64,000 nt of DNA from positions 124,001 to 188,000 of the forward strand of contig NZ_SHKR01000015.1 of assembly GCF_004217145.1 (NCBI RefSeq), in the 5' to 3' direction. A program made the position numbers and the translations under genes. Below the pieces are notes generated by a model. That model was given only the letters and a program-made list of their open reading frames with translations. It had not been told where the DNA came from and made no database searches. Positions 32,911 to 41,200 of the stretch are shown here, piece after piece. Numbering within the stretch: the first letter of the stretch is position 1; each line of letters starts with the position of its first letter. Origin of the DNA: Kribbella rubisoli (GTDB lineage Bacteria > Actinomycetota > Actinomycetes > Propionibacteriales > Kribbellaceae).

Positions 32911-34098
32911 TCAGCCGTCCAGAGCCGCGCCGATCGCCCCGAACGTCCGCAGGGTGTCGATCAGGTACGACGCGTTCTGCGGGTCCGGCCAGCTCGACAG
33001 CTTCACGCCGACGGTCCGGGTCTCGCGGTGGACGTAGACCATCTGACCGTGAATCCCCAAGCAGACAAGGGCTGTGCCACGATGGTTGGGCACGAACCAG
33101 AACTGGTTGCGGTACCACCCACCAGGGAGGACGGGCTCGTTGTCGGTGCCCGCGAAGGCGTCCCGTACGTCGGCGGGCGGATGCCACGCGTCGTCGAGCC
33201 AGCCTGGCGGGACGATGTGTCCGTCGAGGAGCAGCTGTCCGAACCGGGCCACGTCCCGTGCGACCGCGGAGATCCCGCCGTCGTGGACCGCCGTACCGAC
33301 CGGGTCGCAGGTGATATCCGCGGCGCACTCGGCGCCCATCGGGATCCACACCAGCCGCGAGACCAGGTCGGCCATCCGCGTCCCGGTCGCCCGCTCGCAC
33401 ACCCAGCCGAGCAGGTCGGTGTCGGCGGACCGGTACGTGAACGGTCCGCCGTGCTCGGACGCCGTACCCAGAGTGGTCAGGTAGTTGTACGCGCCGACCG
33501 GATCGCCCTCCTGCGGAGGACGCCAGCCCATCGACCGCTCCATCACGCGTACTTCGGCGTCTGCGGCCTGGTAGGTCTCCCGGAAGGCCACACCGGTCCG
33601 CATGTCCAGCACGTGCCGGACGGTGGCGCCGCCGTACCCGCTGCCCTCCACCTCGGGCACGTACTTCGTCACCGGAGCGTCCGGGTCGATGACACCGCGC
33701 TGCACGAGGATGCCCGCGACGCAGCCGACGATCGACTTGCTCACCGACATCAGCAGGTGCGGAGTGTGCGGGGTCATGCCGGACAGGTACTGCTCGTCGA
33801 CGATCGTGCCGTTGTGCAGAACGAGGAGCGCGTCGGTCCAGGTGCCGGCCCACACGTCGTCAGCGGTCGCCGTACTGCCGTCGAGACGGGTGACGGGTGT
33901 CGTGCACACGAACGGGTCGAGCGCGGAGGGGAGCGGACGGACGTACTTCGGGTCACCGGGGATCACGTGCGTCGGCATCAGCTCGCGCATGTGCCGGAAT
34001 GCCCAGCGGACGTTCGATGCATCCTGCCAGCCGGACAGATCGACGAGTGACTCGTCCGCCGGCGGGAAGCCGGTCATCCGGTCGTCGCTGGTCGCCAT
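32911..34098 (-). CDS. Serine hydrolase, beta-lactamase/penicillin-binding family
   Basis: 395 residues from ATG 34098 (longer starts would overlap the divergent promoter). The nucleophile motif SxxK is S118-V-S-K121, with YRSADTDLLGWVCER as the second motif region and HDGGISAVARDVARFGQLL further on, as in class C beta-lactamase-like esterases and 6-aminohexanoate hydrolases. No signal peptide, so cytoplasmic. It is 24 bases after the agmatinase-like gene's start on the same strand and divergent from a clear paralog at 34116. Substrate unknown; likely an ester or amide. Confidence 0.88.
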   Translation of the reverse strand: MATSDDRMTGFPPADESLVDLSGWQDASNVRWAFRHMRELMPTHVIPGDPKYVRPLPSALDPFVCTTPVTRLDGSTATADDVWAGTWTDALLVLHNGTIVDEQYLSGMTPHTPHLLMSVSKSIVGCVAGILVQRGVIDPDAPVTKYVPEVEGSGYGGATVRHVLDMRTGVAFRETYQAADAEVRVMERSMGWRPPQEGDPVGAYNYLTTLGTASEHGGPFTYRSADTDLLGWVCERATGTRMADLVSRLVWIPMGAECAADITCDPVGTAVHDGGISAVARDVARFGQLLLDGHIVPPGWLDDAWHPPADVRDAFAGTDNEPVLPGGWYRNQFWFVPNHRGTALVCLGIHGQMVYVHRETRTVGVKLSSWPDPQNASYLIDTLRTFGAIGAALDG

Positions 34099-34115
34099 GC
34101 GACTACGATCGCACC
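34099..34115. promoter_or_regulatory. Seventeen-base divergent leaderless promoter
   Basis: Start codons of the two serine-hydrolase paralogs are 17 bases apart. On the plus strand TACGAT (34104-34109) is six bases before ATG 34116. On the minus strand the equivalent position reads GATCGT, retaining only the A and final T of a -10. No ribosome binding site is seen for either gene. Confidence 0.5.
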
Positions 34116-35117
34116 ATGCTCTGGCCGGGCACACTGCCGACCCAGCGTGTCTCCCGCGGGGACGGTCCGGTGCGGGCGCTTCCGGCGCGGCCGGCCGACG
34201 GGTTGCCGGCGCTCGCGGACCCGCACACCGATGCCTTCGTCATCGCGTACGACGGGGCCGTGCTCGCCTCGGGCGGGGTGCTCGACCAGCCGCAGGCGCT
34301 GTTCTCGATCACCAAGTCGGTCGTCGGCTGTGTGGCGGCGATCTTGGCCTCGCGCGGTCGGCTGGAGCTCGATGCGCCGGTGACGTCGTACGTCCCGGAG
34401 CTGGAAGGCAGCGGGTACGCCGGTGCGACCGTGCGGCAGGTGCTGGACATGCGTAGCGGCGTACGGTTCGTGGAGGACTACAGCGACCCGTCGTCCGACG
34501 TACGGCGGCTCGATCGGTGGCTGGCGGACAAGCATCCGTTGTACGAGTTCCTGACCGAGCTGGAGGCGGAGGCGCCGCACGGCAGCCGGTTCCTGTACCG
34601 GTCGGCGGAGTCCGACGTACTCGGGTGGGTGTGTGAGCGTGCGGGCGGCGCACCGATGGCCGAGCTGGTGTCGGCGCTGGTGTGGGCGCCGATGGGCGCG
34701 GAGCACGACGCGGAGTTCCTGACCGACGCACAGGGCACCGCCGTACACGACGGTGGTCTGGCGGCGACAGCTCTGGATGTGCTGCGCTTCGGGTTGTTCC
34801 TGCTGGACGCGCCGAAGTGGTCGCGTCGCGCATGGGCGGTGGACGCGACGGCACGGAGCGACTTCCTGGCGTCACCGGCGGCGGCGTCGTTCCCCGGCGG
34901 GTGGTACCGCAACCAGTTCTGGTTCCGGGCCGGGCCGTCGGGCAATGTCCTGCTCTGCTTGGGGATCCACGGCCAGATGCTGTACGTCGGGCGGCGTGCC
35001 CGCACCGTGTGCGTGAAGCTGTCGAGCTGGCCCGACGCCCAGCATCCGGCGTACCTCCAGGACACGCTGCGCACGTTCGACGCGATCGCACCGCGGCCGC
35101 GCAGCTCGATCCTATGA
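34116..35117 (+). CDS. Serine hydrolase, beta-lactamase family (paralog)
   Basis: 333 residues. SxxK is S64-I-T-K67. Long stretches parallel the divergent neighbour (KSVVGCVAAILASRG, DAPVTSYVPELEGSGY, GGWYRNQFWF, CLGIHGQMLYV), so the pair arose by inverted duplication. This copy is about 60 residues shorter at the N-terminus. The start ATG 34116 is supported by the TACGAT element. Likely a cytoplasmic esterase/amidase of unknown substrate. Confidence 0.87.
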   Translation: MLWPGTLPTQRVSRGDGPVRALPARPADGLPALADPHTDAFVIAYDGAVLASGGVLDQPQALFSITKSVVGCVAAILASRGRLELDAPVTSYVPELEGSGYAGATVRQVLDMRSGVRFVEDYSDPSSDVRRLDRWLADKHPLYEFLTELEAEAPHGSRFLYRSAESDVLGWVCERAGGAPMAELVSALVWAPMGAEHDAEFLTDAQGTAVHDGGLAATALDVLRFGLFLLDAPKWSRRAWAVDATARSDFLASPAAASFPGGWYRNQFWFRAGPSGNVLLCLGIHGQMLYVGRRARTVCVKLSSWPDAQHPAYLQDTLRTFDAIAPRPRSSIL

Positions 35118-35171
35118 CGCGATGACAGGGCGCCGTTCCCCGCCTTACTGTGAAGGGTCGAGGGGAGGGCG

Positions 35172-36611
35172 ATGAACCAGAAGCTGAACGGGATCGCCGA
35201 GATCCGCACGTTCTTCCGGACCAACACCCAGCCGATCTACTTCTTCGGGCCGACCGCGTTCAACCTGCTCGGTATCGACCGGTGGGTGCGGAACTTCCAG
35301 TACGTCGTCTACTACGACTCCTGGGACGGCGCGCATCCGCGGGTGTTCGCGCCGAAGGAACGGCCGTACGTCGAGTTCGAGTCCGGCGAGGAGATCAACA
35401 ACTACCTCCTCCGCGATCCGGAGGTGCAGGCGTATCTGCGCAAGCGCGGCGGGACGCCGATGATCGTGATGGTGTTCTTCGACTCCGAGACCGAGGACAT
35501 CTGCCGTGAGCTCGGCTACCAGTTGATCCTGCCGTCGGACGAACTGCGGCGGCGGCTCGATTCGAAGATCGTCACCACCCAGCTCGGCAACGAGGCCGGC
35601 GCGCCGTCGGTGCCGAACGTGATCGGCACCGCGTCGTCGTGGAAGTCGTTGAAGGAGCTGGCGGCCTCGGCGGGGCTCGGGCGTGACCTCGTCGTCCAGA
35701 CGCCGTACGGCGACTCCGGCAAGACGACGTTCTTCCTGGCCCGCAAGAAGGACTGGGACAAGCATGCCGCGGACATCATCGGCGAGCAGCTGAAGGTGAT
35801 GAAGCGGATCGACAACAAGGCGGCCGCGGTCGAGGCCTGCATCACCCGGCACGGCACGATCGTCGGGCCGTTCATGACGGACCTCACCGGCTACCCCGAG
35901 CTCACGCCGTACAAGGGCGGCTGGTGCGGGAACGACTTGTTCCCCGAGGCGCTGACCGTGGAGCAGCGGGCGCTGGCGATCGAGCACGTGCAGCGGCTGG
36001 GCGATCGGCTCGCGGTCGAGGGGTACCTCGGCTTCCTCGAGATCGACGTACTGGTGGACCTGGCTACCGACGAGGTCTACCTGGGGGAGCTGAACCCGCG
36101 GATCTCGGGCGCGTCGTCGATGACGAACGTGACCGCCGGGGCGTACGCCGATGTGCCGCTGTTCCTGTTCCACCTGCTCGAGTTCATGGACGCGGACTAC
36201 ACGATCGACGTCGCGGAGATCAACGAACGCTGGCGCGACCTGGCCGCGGTCGACGTGTGGGCGCAGCTGATCATGAAGGAACCGACCGACCGGGTCGAGC
36301 GGATCATCGAGGCGCCGCGCACCGGCACCTGGCACCTGACCGAGGACGGCGGCCTGGTCTTCGCGGGTGCGGCCAACGACTGGCACGACGTCACGCACGA
36401 GGACGAGGCGTTCTACCTGCGCGTGTACGGGCCGGGCGACTACCGGTTCAAGGGCGCCGACCTCGGCATTCTGGTGACCAAGGGCCGGATGCAGACGCCG
36501 GACGGTCTGACGAACCGCAGCCGGCACTACATCAACGGGATCCGGGGGCACTACCTGTCCGAACTGCTGCCGGAGGCACCGACGGTGACGCCGGTCAGCT
36601 ACGTGAAGTAG
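35172..36611 (+). CDS. ATP-grasp domain protein of unknown substrate
   Basis: 479 residues from ATG 35172 after GAGGGGAGGG. Residues 1-130 form a Rossmann-like pre-ATP-grasp region (PIYFFGPTAFNLLGID). The ATP-grasp core follows, with the glycine loop TPYGDSGKTTFF and the metal-binding end GFLEIDVLVDL...YLGELNPRISG. Such enzymes couple a carboxylate to an amine, thiol or bicarbonate through an acyl phosphate. There is no biotin-carrier partner here. TACTGT at about 35147 could be its -10. The substrate cannot be named; a peptide or carboxylate ligase is a guess. Confidence 0.75.
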   Translation: MNQKLNGIAEIRTFFRTNTQPIYFFGPTAFNLLGIDRWVRNFQYVVYYDSWDGAHPRVFAPKERPYVEFESGEEINNYLLRDPEVQAYLRKRGGTPMIVMVFFDSETEDICRELGYQLILPSDELRRRLDSKIVTTQLGNEAGAPSVPNVIGTASSWKSLKELAASAGLGRDLVVQTPYGDSGKTTFFLARKKDWDKHAADIIGEQLKVMKRIDNKAAAVEACITRHGTIVGPFMTDLTGYPELTPYKGGWCGNDLFPEALTVEQRALAIEHVQRLGDRLAVEGYLGFLEIDVLVDLATDEVYLGELNPRISGASSMTNVTAGAYADVPLFLFHLLEFMDADYTIDVAEINERWRDLAAVDVWAQLIMKEPTDRVERIIEAPRTGTWHLTEDGGLVFAGAANDWHDVTHEDEAFYLRVYGPGDYRFKGADLGILVTKGRMQTPDGLTNRSRHYINGIRGHYLSELLPEAPTVTPVSYVK

Positions 36612-36617
36612 CCGGTG

Positions 36618-36953
36618 CTACAGCGGGCGCAGGTCGGTGCCCGGGACCCAGGTGACGTGACCGTCCTTGTCCCGGACCCGACCCAGCCACTGGCCGTTGT
36701 CGTTGATCCAGACGTCCAGCTCGCCGGTTGCCCAGGCGGCACGCTGAACCGGCTGTGCCGGATCCACGTGCCGCACCTTGTCGGCGGCACGTGGACCGTG
36801 GGCGTCGTACTGGACGTCGAGATCGGAAGCTAACTCGTAGGCCTTCTCCTCGTCGTCGATCCCTGTCGCACGCCACCCGTTGACCGCACCGTCCCAGACG
36901 CCGAACCCGTTGGATCCGTCGTCGGCCGGGCGAACCGTAAACCGACCAAGCAT
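36618..36953 (-). CDS. Small protein of unknown function under a LexA box
   Basis: 111 residues, no recognised family. It is soluble, charged, with tryptophan-rich segments (NGFGVWDGAVNGWRA, ELDVWINDNGQWLGRVRD) that could form small beta sheets. The start ATG 36953 is decided by a leaderless arrangement: TAATCT on the minus strand (36965-36960) ends six bases before it. The LexA palindrome at 36974-36989 lies immediately upstream of that -10. It converges on the ATP-grasp gene six bases away. Likely SOS-induced; function unknown. Confidence 0.7.
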   Translation of the reverse strand: MLGRFTVRPADDGSNGFGVWDGAVNGWRATGIDDEEKAYELASDLDVQYDAHGPRAADKVRHVDPAQPVQRAAWATGELDVWINDNGQWLGRVRDKDGHVTWVPGTDLRPL

Positions 36954-36973
36954 GTTTTCAGATTACCGCTTGA

Positions 36974-36989
36974 TCGAACATATGTTCTA
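36974..36989. promoter_or_regulatory. LexA (SOS) box, left copy
   Basis: TCGAACATATGTTCTA matches the actinobacterial LexA consensus, with a perfect GAACATATGTTC core. It serves the minus-strand gene at 36953. It also belongs to a plus-strand module (TAGTCT -10, GGGAGG, ATG 37018) copied from the dnaE2 promoter, which here opens only a five-codon frame. Confidence 0.85.
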
Positions 36990-37021
36990 GTCTTGATCCC
37001 GACGGGAGGTGTGTGAGATGG
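36974..37021 (+). repeat. Duplicated dnaE2 promoter module, left copy
   Basis: This 48-base stretch matches 38204-38251 at 44 positions, including LexA box, -10 (TAGTCT), ribosome binding site and ATG. Identity ends at the start codon plus one base. The following frame stops after five codons (MDQFR) and lies inside the end of the IF-1 paralog. Confidence 0.9.
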
Positions 37022-37022
37022 A

Positions 37023-37247
37023 TCAGTTCCGGTAGCGGAAGATGATGCGGCCCCGGTCCAGGTCGTAGGGGCTCAGTTCGACCAGGACGCGGTCCTCGAG
37101 GACGATCTTGATGTAGTTCTTGCGGATCTTGCCGCTGATGTGGGCCAGGACCTTGTGGCCGTTGGTGAGTTCGACCCGGAAGTTGGCGTTGCGGAGGCAC
37201 TCGACGACAGTGCCCTCGACCTCGATGCCGCCTGCTGTTCTAGGCAT
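37023..37247 (-). CDS. infA: Translation initiation factor IF-1 paralog
   Basis: 74 residues, a single S1/OB-fold domain with the IF-1 landmarks EGTVVECLRNANFRVEL, NGHKVLAHISGKIRKNYIKI and ELSPYDLDRGRI. IF-1 binds the ribosomal A site during initiation. The usual infA lies by rpmJ, rpsM and rpsK; this one stands alone after a GNAT gene two bases upstream, so it is likely a second copy. Its sequence is somewhat divergent (AGGIEVEG start, RYRN end). Its stop codon overlaps the duplicated dnaE2 promoter module. Confidence 0.93.
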   Translation of the reverse strand: MPRTAGGIEVEGTVVECLRNANFRVELTNGHKVLAHISGKIRKNYIKIVLEDRVLVELSPYDLDRGRIIFRYRN

Positions 37248-37249
37248 GA

Positions 37250-38011
37250 TCAGACCCTTCCCGGCCGGCTGATGAGTTCCAGACTGCCGCCTGTGCGTTT
37301 GGCGCCGAGCCCGTCGAACAACGCCAGCGCGGCCGTGTTGGTCTCGTCGACCTCCGCCGTGGCCGCTTCGAAGCCGGCCTGATGCAGTCCGCTGAGGGTT
37401 CGGGTCAGCAAGGCGCGGGCGATACCGTGCCGCCGTTCTGCGGTGAGCACTGCGACCAGTCCGATGCGCGGGCGCCGGGTCATCGTCGCCACGCGGACCA
37501 TTCCGACGTACCGACCGTCCCGTGTCGCGACCGTGTACTTCGACGGGTCGAGCGGTCTCGTGCCGCCCTGCCAGGGCAGCACCTCCGCGGGCATCGTCTG
37601 CCAGCCGACGGTCGCCTCGATCTCCGCGCGGATCGCGCGGTCCAGCTCGCGCAGCGGAGCCTCGGATGCGGTCGTGATGACCACTCCGGGTGGCGCGTCC
37701 GCCGGCGTGAGCTCAGTGGGTACGACGAACTCCGACTCGCGACGTTCGCGGGTGAATCCGGCGCGTTCCCAGTTGGCGATGAGATCGCGGTCGGTCTCGT
37801 CGACCACGGTGTACTGCGGTGCCTCCTGATCGGCCAGATCGGCCAGCATTGCGGCGGCGAGCCGGTCGAAGACCGCCTCGCGCCAGGTGTCGATGCTCAG
37901 GAACGTCCTGCCGTCGAGCCGCCGCGCAGCGTGCCCGCGGCCGACGACGAGATCGTTCTCGATCGCGTGCCACTGATTCTCTGCGACACGCGAGAGCGTC
38001 AAAGTGTTCAT
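37250..38011 (-). CDS. GNAT family N-acetyltransferase
   Basis: 253 residues from ATG 38011, with AAGGGA eight bases before it. The C-terminal half is a GNAT domain: MVRVATMTRRPRIGLVAVLTAERRHGIARALL contains the acetyl-CoA pyrophosphate loop (RRHGIA), followed by EVDETNTAALALFDGLGAKR. The N-terminal half is an incomplete second GNAT-like region (ADQEAPQYTVVDETDRDLIANWERAGF). The acceptor is unknown; small amines, protein N-termini or antibiotics are all possible. It leads a two-gene operon with the IF-1 paralog and has a leader peptide and hairpins upstream. Confidence 0.88.
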   Translation of the reverse strand: MNTLTLSRVAENQWHAIENDLVVGRGHAARRLDGRTFLSIDTWREAVFDRLAAAMLADLADQEAPQYTVVDETDRDLIANWERAGFTRERRESEFVVPTELTPADAPPGVVITTASEAPLRELDRAIRAEIEATVGWQTMPAEVLPWQGGTRPLDPSKYTVATRDGRYVGMVRVATMTRRPRIGLVAVLTAERRHGIARALLTRTLSGLHQAGFEAATAEVDETNTAALALFDGLGAKRTGGSLELISRPGRV

Positions 38012-38024
38012 AGGTGTTTCCCTT

Positions 38025-38095
38025 CGGGAGCCTGTCGTGGCGCTCCCGGCTGACACCTACGTCAGTCGCCCGCCCGTGACCACGACAGGGGGAGC
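38025..38095 (-). promoter_or_regulatory. Alternative hairpins between leader peptide and GNAT gene
   Basis: Three mutually exclusive pairings are visible. A: CCTGTCGTGG inside the leader ORF (38089-38080) with CCACGACAGG (38040-38031), ten pairs. B: CGGGAGC (38048-38042) with GCTCCCG (38031-38025), seven pairs around a ten-base loop, directly before the GNAT ribosome binding site. C: GCTCCC in the leader ORF (38095-38090) with GGGAGC (38047-38042). A small CTGAC/GTCAG stem (38065-38050) lies between. This resembles an attenuator or translational switch. Confidence 0.6.
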
Positions 38096-38118
38096 ACCCA
38101 TTGCTCTGCAGCGTTCAT
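38062..38118 (-). CDS. Leader peptide, 18 residues
   Basis: ATG 38118 opens an 18-codon frame, MNAAEQWVLPLSWSRAGD, ending TGA at 38064-38062. GGAGGTGAT at 38133-38125 is a nine-base perfect match to the 16S anti-Shine-Dalgarno sequence, ten bases (from GGAGG) before the ATG, which is much stronger than that of the GNAT gene. The frame contains two tryptophans, and codons 8-13 lie in the arms of alternative hairpins. A ribosome paused here would alter folding in front of the GNAT start. It is too short for statistical support; the site and structure are the evidence. Confidence 0.55.
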   Translation of the reverse strand: MNAAEQWVLPLSWSRAGD

Positions 38119-38203
38119 GGGGGCATCACCTCCGGGTGTGGTGTCACGGACCACGGCAAGGTATCAATCCGCTCGTCCCGTCTGCCACTCATTTTGCGTG
38201 CTG

Positions 38204-38219
38204 TCGAACATATGTTCTA
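38204..38219. promoter_or_regulatory. LexA (SOS) box of dnaE2
   Basis: TCGAACATATGTTCTA overlaps the spacer of a plausible promoter: TTGCGT (38194-38199), 18 bases, TAGTCT (38218-38223). Damage-induced LexA cleavage should free transcription of dnaE2. The same 48-base module is duplicated at 36974. Confidence 0.9.
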
Positions 38220-38247
38220 GTCTTGTTCGCGACGGGAGGTGAGTGCG

Positions 38248-41200
38248 ATGGGCTACAACAATCCACCGATTAAGTGGTCGGAGCTGGAGCGCAAGCTGTC
38301 GGACCGCTCCCGCCCGGGCAGCCACGGCGGCCGGCCGGTGACGGGCGACGGCGGTGACAGCCCGGCGTGGTCACAGCATCGCGGGCCGTATGTCCCCGAC
38401 ACCGTGCACCGCCCCGAGCACACCGTGCCGTATGCCGAACTCCACGCCCACTCGAATTTCTCCTTCCTGGACGGCGCCTCCCAGCCGGAGGATCTGATCG
38501 AGGCCGCGGTCCGCCAGGGGCTGCATGCGCTGGCGCTGACCGATCACGACGGGTTCTACGGCGCGGCGCGGTTCGCCGAGGCCGCAGCGGCGTACTCGAT
38601 GCCGACGGTTTTCGGTGCCGAGCTGTCGCTGGGGCTGACCGGCCCGCAGAACGGCGTGGCCGACCCCGAGGGCAGTCACCTGCTGGTGCTGGCGGAGGGG
38701 CAGGACGGCTATCACACGCTGGCCGGCGCGATCACCGAGGCGCAGCTGGCCGGAGGGGAGAAAGGAAAGCCGGTCTATGTGCTGGAGGAGTTGGCCGCTG
38801 TCGGCCGCAACCATTGGCTGATTCTCACCGGCTGCCGCAAAGGTCTGGTCAGGCAGGCGTTGGAGCTCGGCGGACACGCCGACGGTCCGGCCGCCGCAGG
38901 ACGTGAGCTGGATCGACTGACCGGGTTGTTCGGCAAGGACCGCGTGGTCGTCGAGCTGATCGACCACCACCTGCCCGCGGACACCCTGCGGAACCGGATC
39001 CTGGCCGACCTGGCCGCCGACCGCGGCCTCCCGGTAGTTGCCACAAACAACGTTCACTACGCGACCCCGGCGAAGCACAAGCTGGCGGCGGCGCTGGCCG
39101 CGGTGCGGGCCAGGCGCGACCTGGACTCGATGGACGGCTGGCTGCCGCCGAGCGGGATGGCGTTCCTGCGTTCGGGGGAGGAGATGGCGGTCCGCTTCCG
39201 GCGGTACGACGGGGCCGTCGCGCGCTCGGTGACACTGGCCGACCAGCTCGCGTTCGACCTCGCGAGGGCGAAGCCGAAGCTGCCGCTGCGCGACGTACCT
39301 GATGGTCATGATCCGATGTCGTGGCTGCGGGAGCTGACGTTCGCCGGCGCCGCGAGGCGGTACGGGACTCGTGCGCAGCGGCCGGATGCCTACGAGCGGT
39401 TGGAGCGGGAGCTCGACGTCATCGAGGCGAAGGGCTTCCCGGGGTACTTCCTGATCGTCGAGGACATCGTCCGATTCGCGCATGACAACGGGATCCTCTG
39501 CCAGGGCCGCGGCTCGGCGGCGAACTCGGCGGTCTGCTACGCGCTCGGCATCACCGCGGTGGACAGCATCCTCTACAACCTGCCGTTCGAGCGGTTCCTG
39601 GCCACCACCCGGGCCGAGGAGCCGGATATCGACGTCGACTTCGACTCCGGCCGGCGGGAGGAGGTGATCCAGCACGTCTACTCCAAGTACGGCCGTCACA
39701 ACGCCGCCCAGGTGGCGAACGTGATCTCCTACCGCCCGAAGTCCGCCGTCCGCGACATGGCGAAGGCACTGGGGTACTCCGTCGGTCAGCAGGACGCATG
39801 GTCGAAACAGGTGGACGGCTGGAGTCCGGAGATCACCTCGACCGAGCACGACATCCCGCCGCAGGTGGTGGCGATGGCGACCGAGCTGCTGAAGTTCCCG
39901 CGGCACCTCGGAATCCACTCCGGCGGGATGGTGCTGACCGAGCGCCCGGTCGGCGAGGTCGTGCCGATCGAACACGCCCGGATGGAGAAACGGACCGTCC
40001 TGCAGTGGGACAAGGACGACTGCGCGTGGATGGGGCTGGTGAAGTTCGACCTGCTCGGGCTCGGCATGCTGGCCGCACTGCAGTACTGCCTGGATATGGT
40101 CCGCGAGCAGATCGGCGAGTCGTGGGAGCTGCACACGATCCCGCGGGAGGAGGCCGGCGTCTACGACCAGCTCTGCCGGGCGGATTCGGTCGGCGTGTTC
40201 CAGGTCGAGTCCCGCGCACAGATGGCGACGCTGCCGCGGCTGAAACCGCGACGGTTCTACGACCTCGTCACCGAGATCGCGCTGATCCGCCCCGGCCCGA
40301 TCCAGGGCGGCGCCGTCCACCCGTACATCCGCCGCCGGACCGGGGAGGAGCCGATCACCTATCTGCACCCGAAGCTGCGGCCGGTGCTGGAGCGGACGAT
40401 GGGCGTGCCGCTGTTCCAGGAGCAGCTGATGCAGATGGCGATGGCGGTCGGCGAGATCGACGGTGACGAGGCCGACCTGCTCCGCCGGGCGATGGGCTCC
40501 AAACGCGGCATCGAGAAGATCTCGTCCCTGAAGGACAAGCTGTACGCCGGGATGGCGGGCAACGGGATCACCGGCGACCTGGCCGACGAGATCTACGAGA
40601 AGATCGAAGCGTTCGCAAACTTCGGGTTCGCCGAATCGCACTCGATCAGCTTCGCGCTGCTCGTCTACTCCAGCACCTGGCTGCGGTTGCACTACCCGGC
40701 CGCGTTCCTGGCCGCACTGCTACGGGCCCAGCCGATGGGGTTCTACTCACCCCAGTCCCTGGTGGCCGACGCCCGCCGCCACGGCGTCGAAGTACGCCGT
40801 CCGCACCTGCATCTCTCGGGAGTCGACGCAGGGCTCGAGTTGCTGGTCGACGGACAGGAGCGCACCGGCCCGACCGGGTCGCCGGACTGTCTCGCGGACC
40901 CGCAACCGTTGGTGGGTCCGTTCGATCCGAAGGCGCCGTTCGACAACGCCGCGCATCGCCGGGACGGTGTGTTCGCGGTCCGGCTCGGGTTGTCCGAAGT
41001 ACGCACGGTGGGGGAGAAGGGCGCGAAGCTGATCGTCGAGGAGCGGGAGCGCGGCGGGCCGTTCACCGAGATGGCCGACCTGGTCCGGCGTACCGGGATC
41101 ACCGCGGCCCAGGTCGAGGCGCTCGCGACAGCCGGCGCGTTCGACTGCTTCGGACTCGACCGGCGGCAGGCATTGTGGGAGGCAGGCCGCGCAGCCGAGG

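Noticed and set aside
37018..37035. Five-codon frame MDQFR after the left LexA module as a gene
   Set aside because: Too short, and formed by chance from the junction with the IF-1 gene end; better explained as a truncated duplicate of the dnaE2 start.
38141..38203. WhiB7-type promoter for the GNAT leader (AAAAT tract on the minus strand)
   Set aside because: The tract is present, but no -35/-10 pair with proper spacing could be fixed, so I do not claim WhiB7 control.
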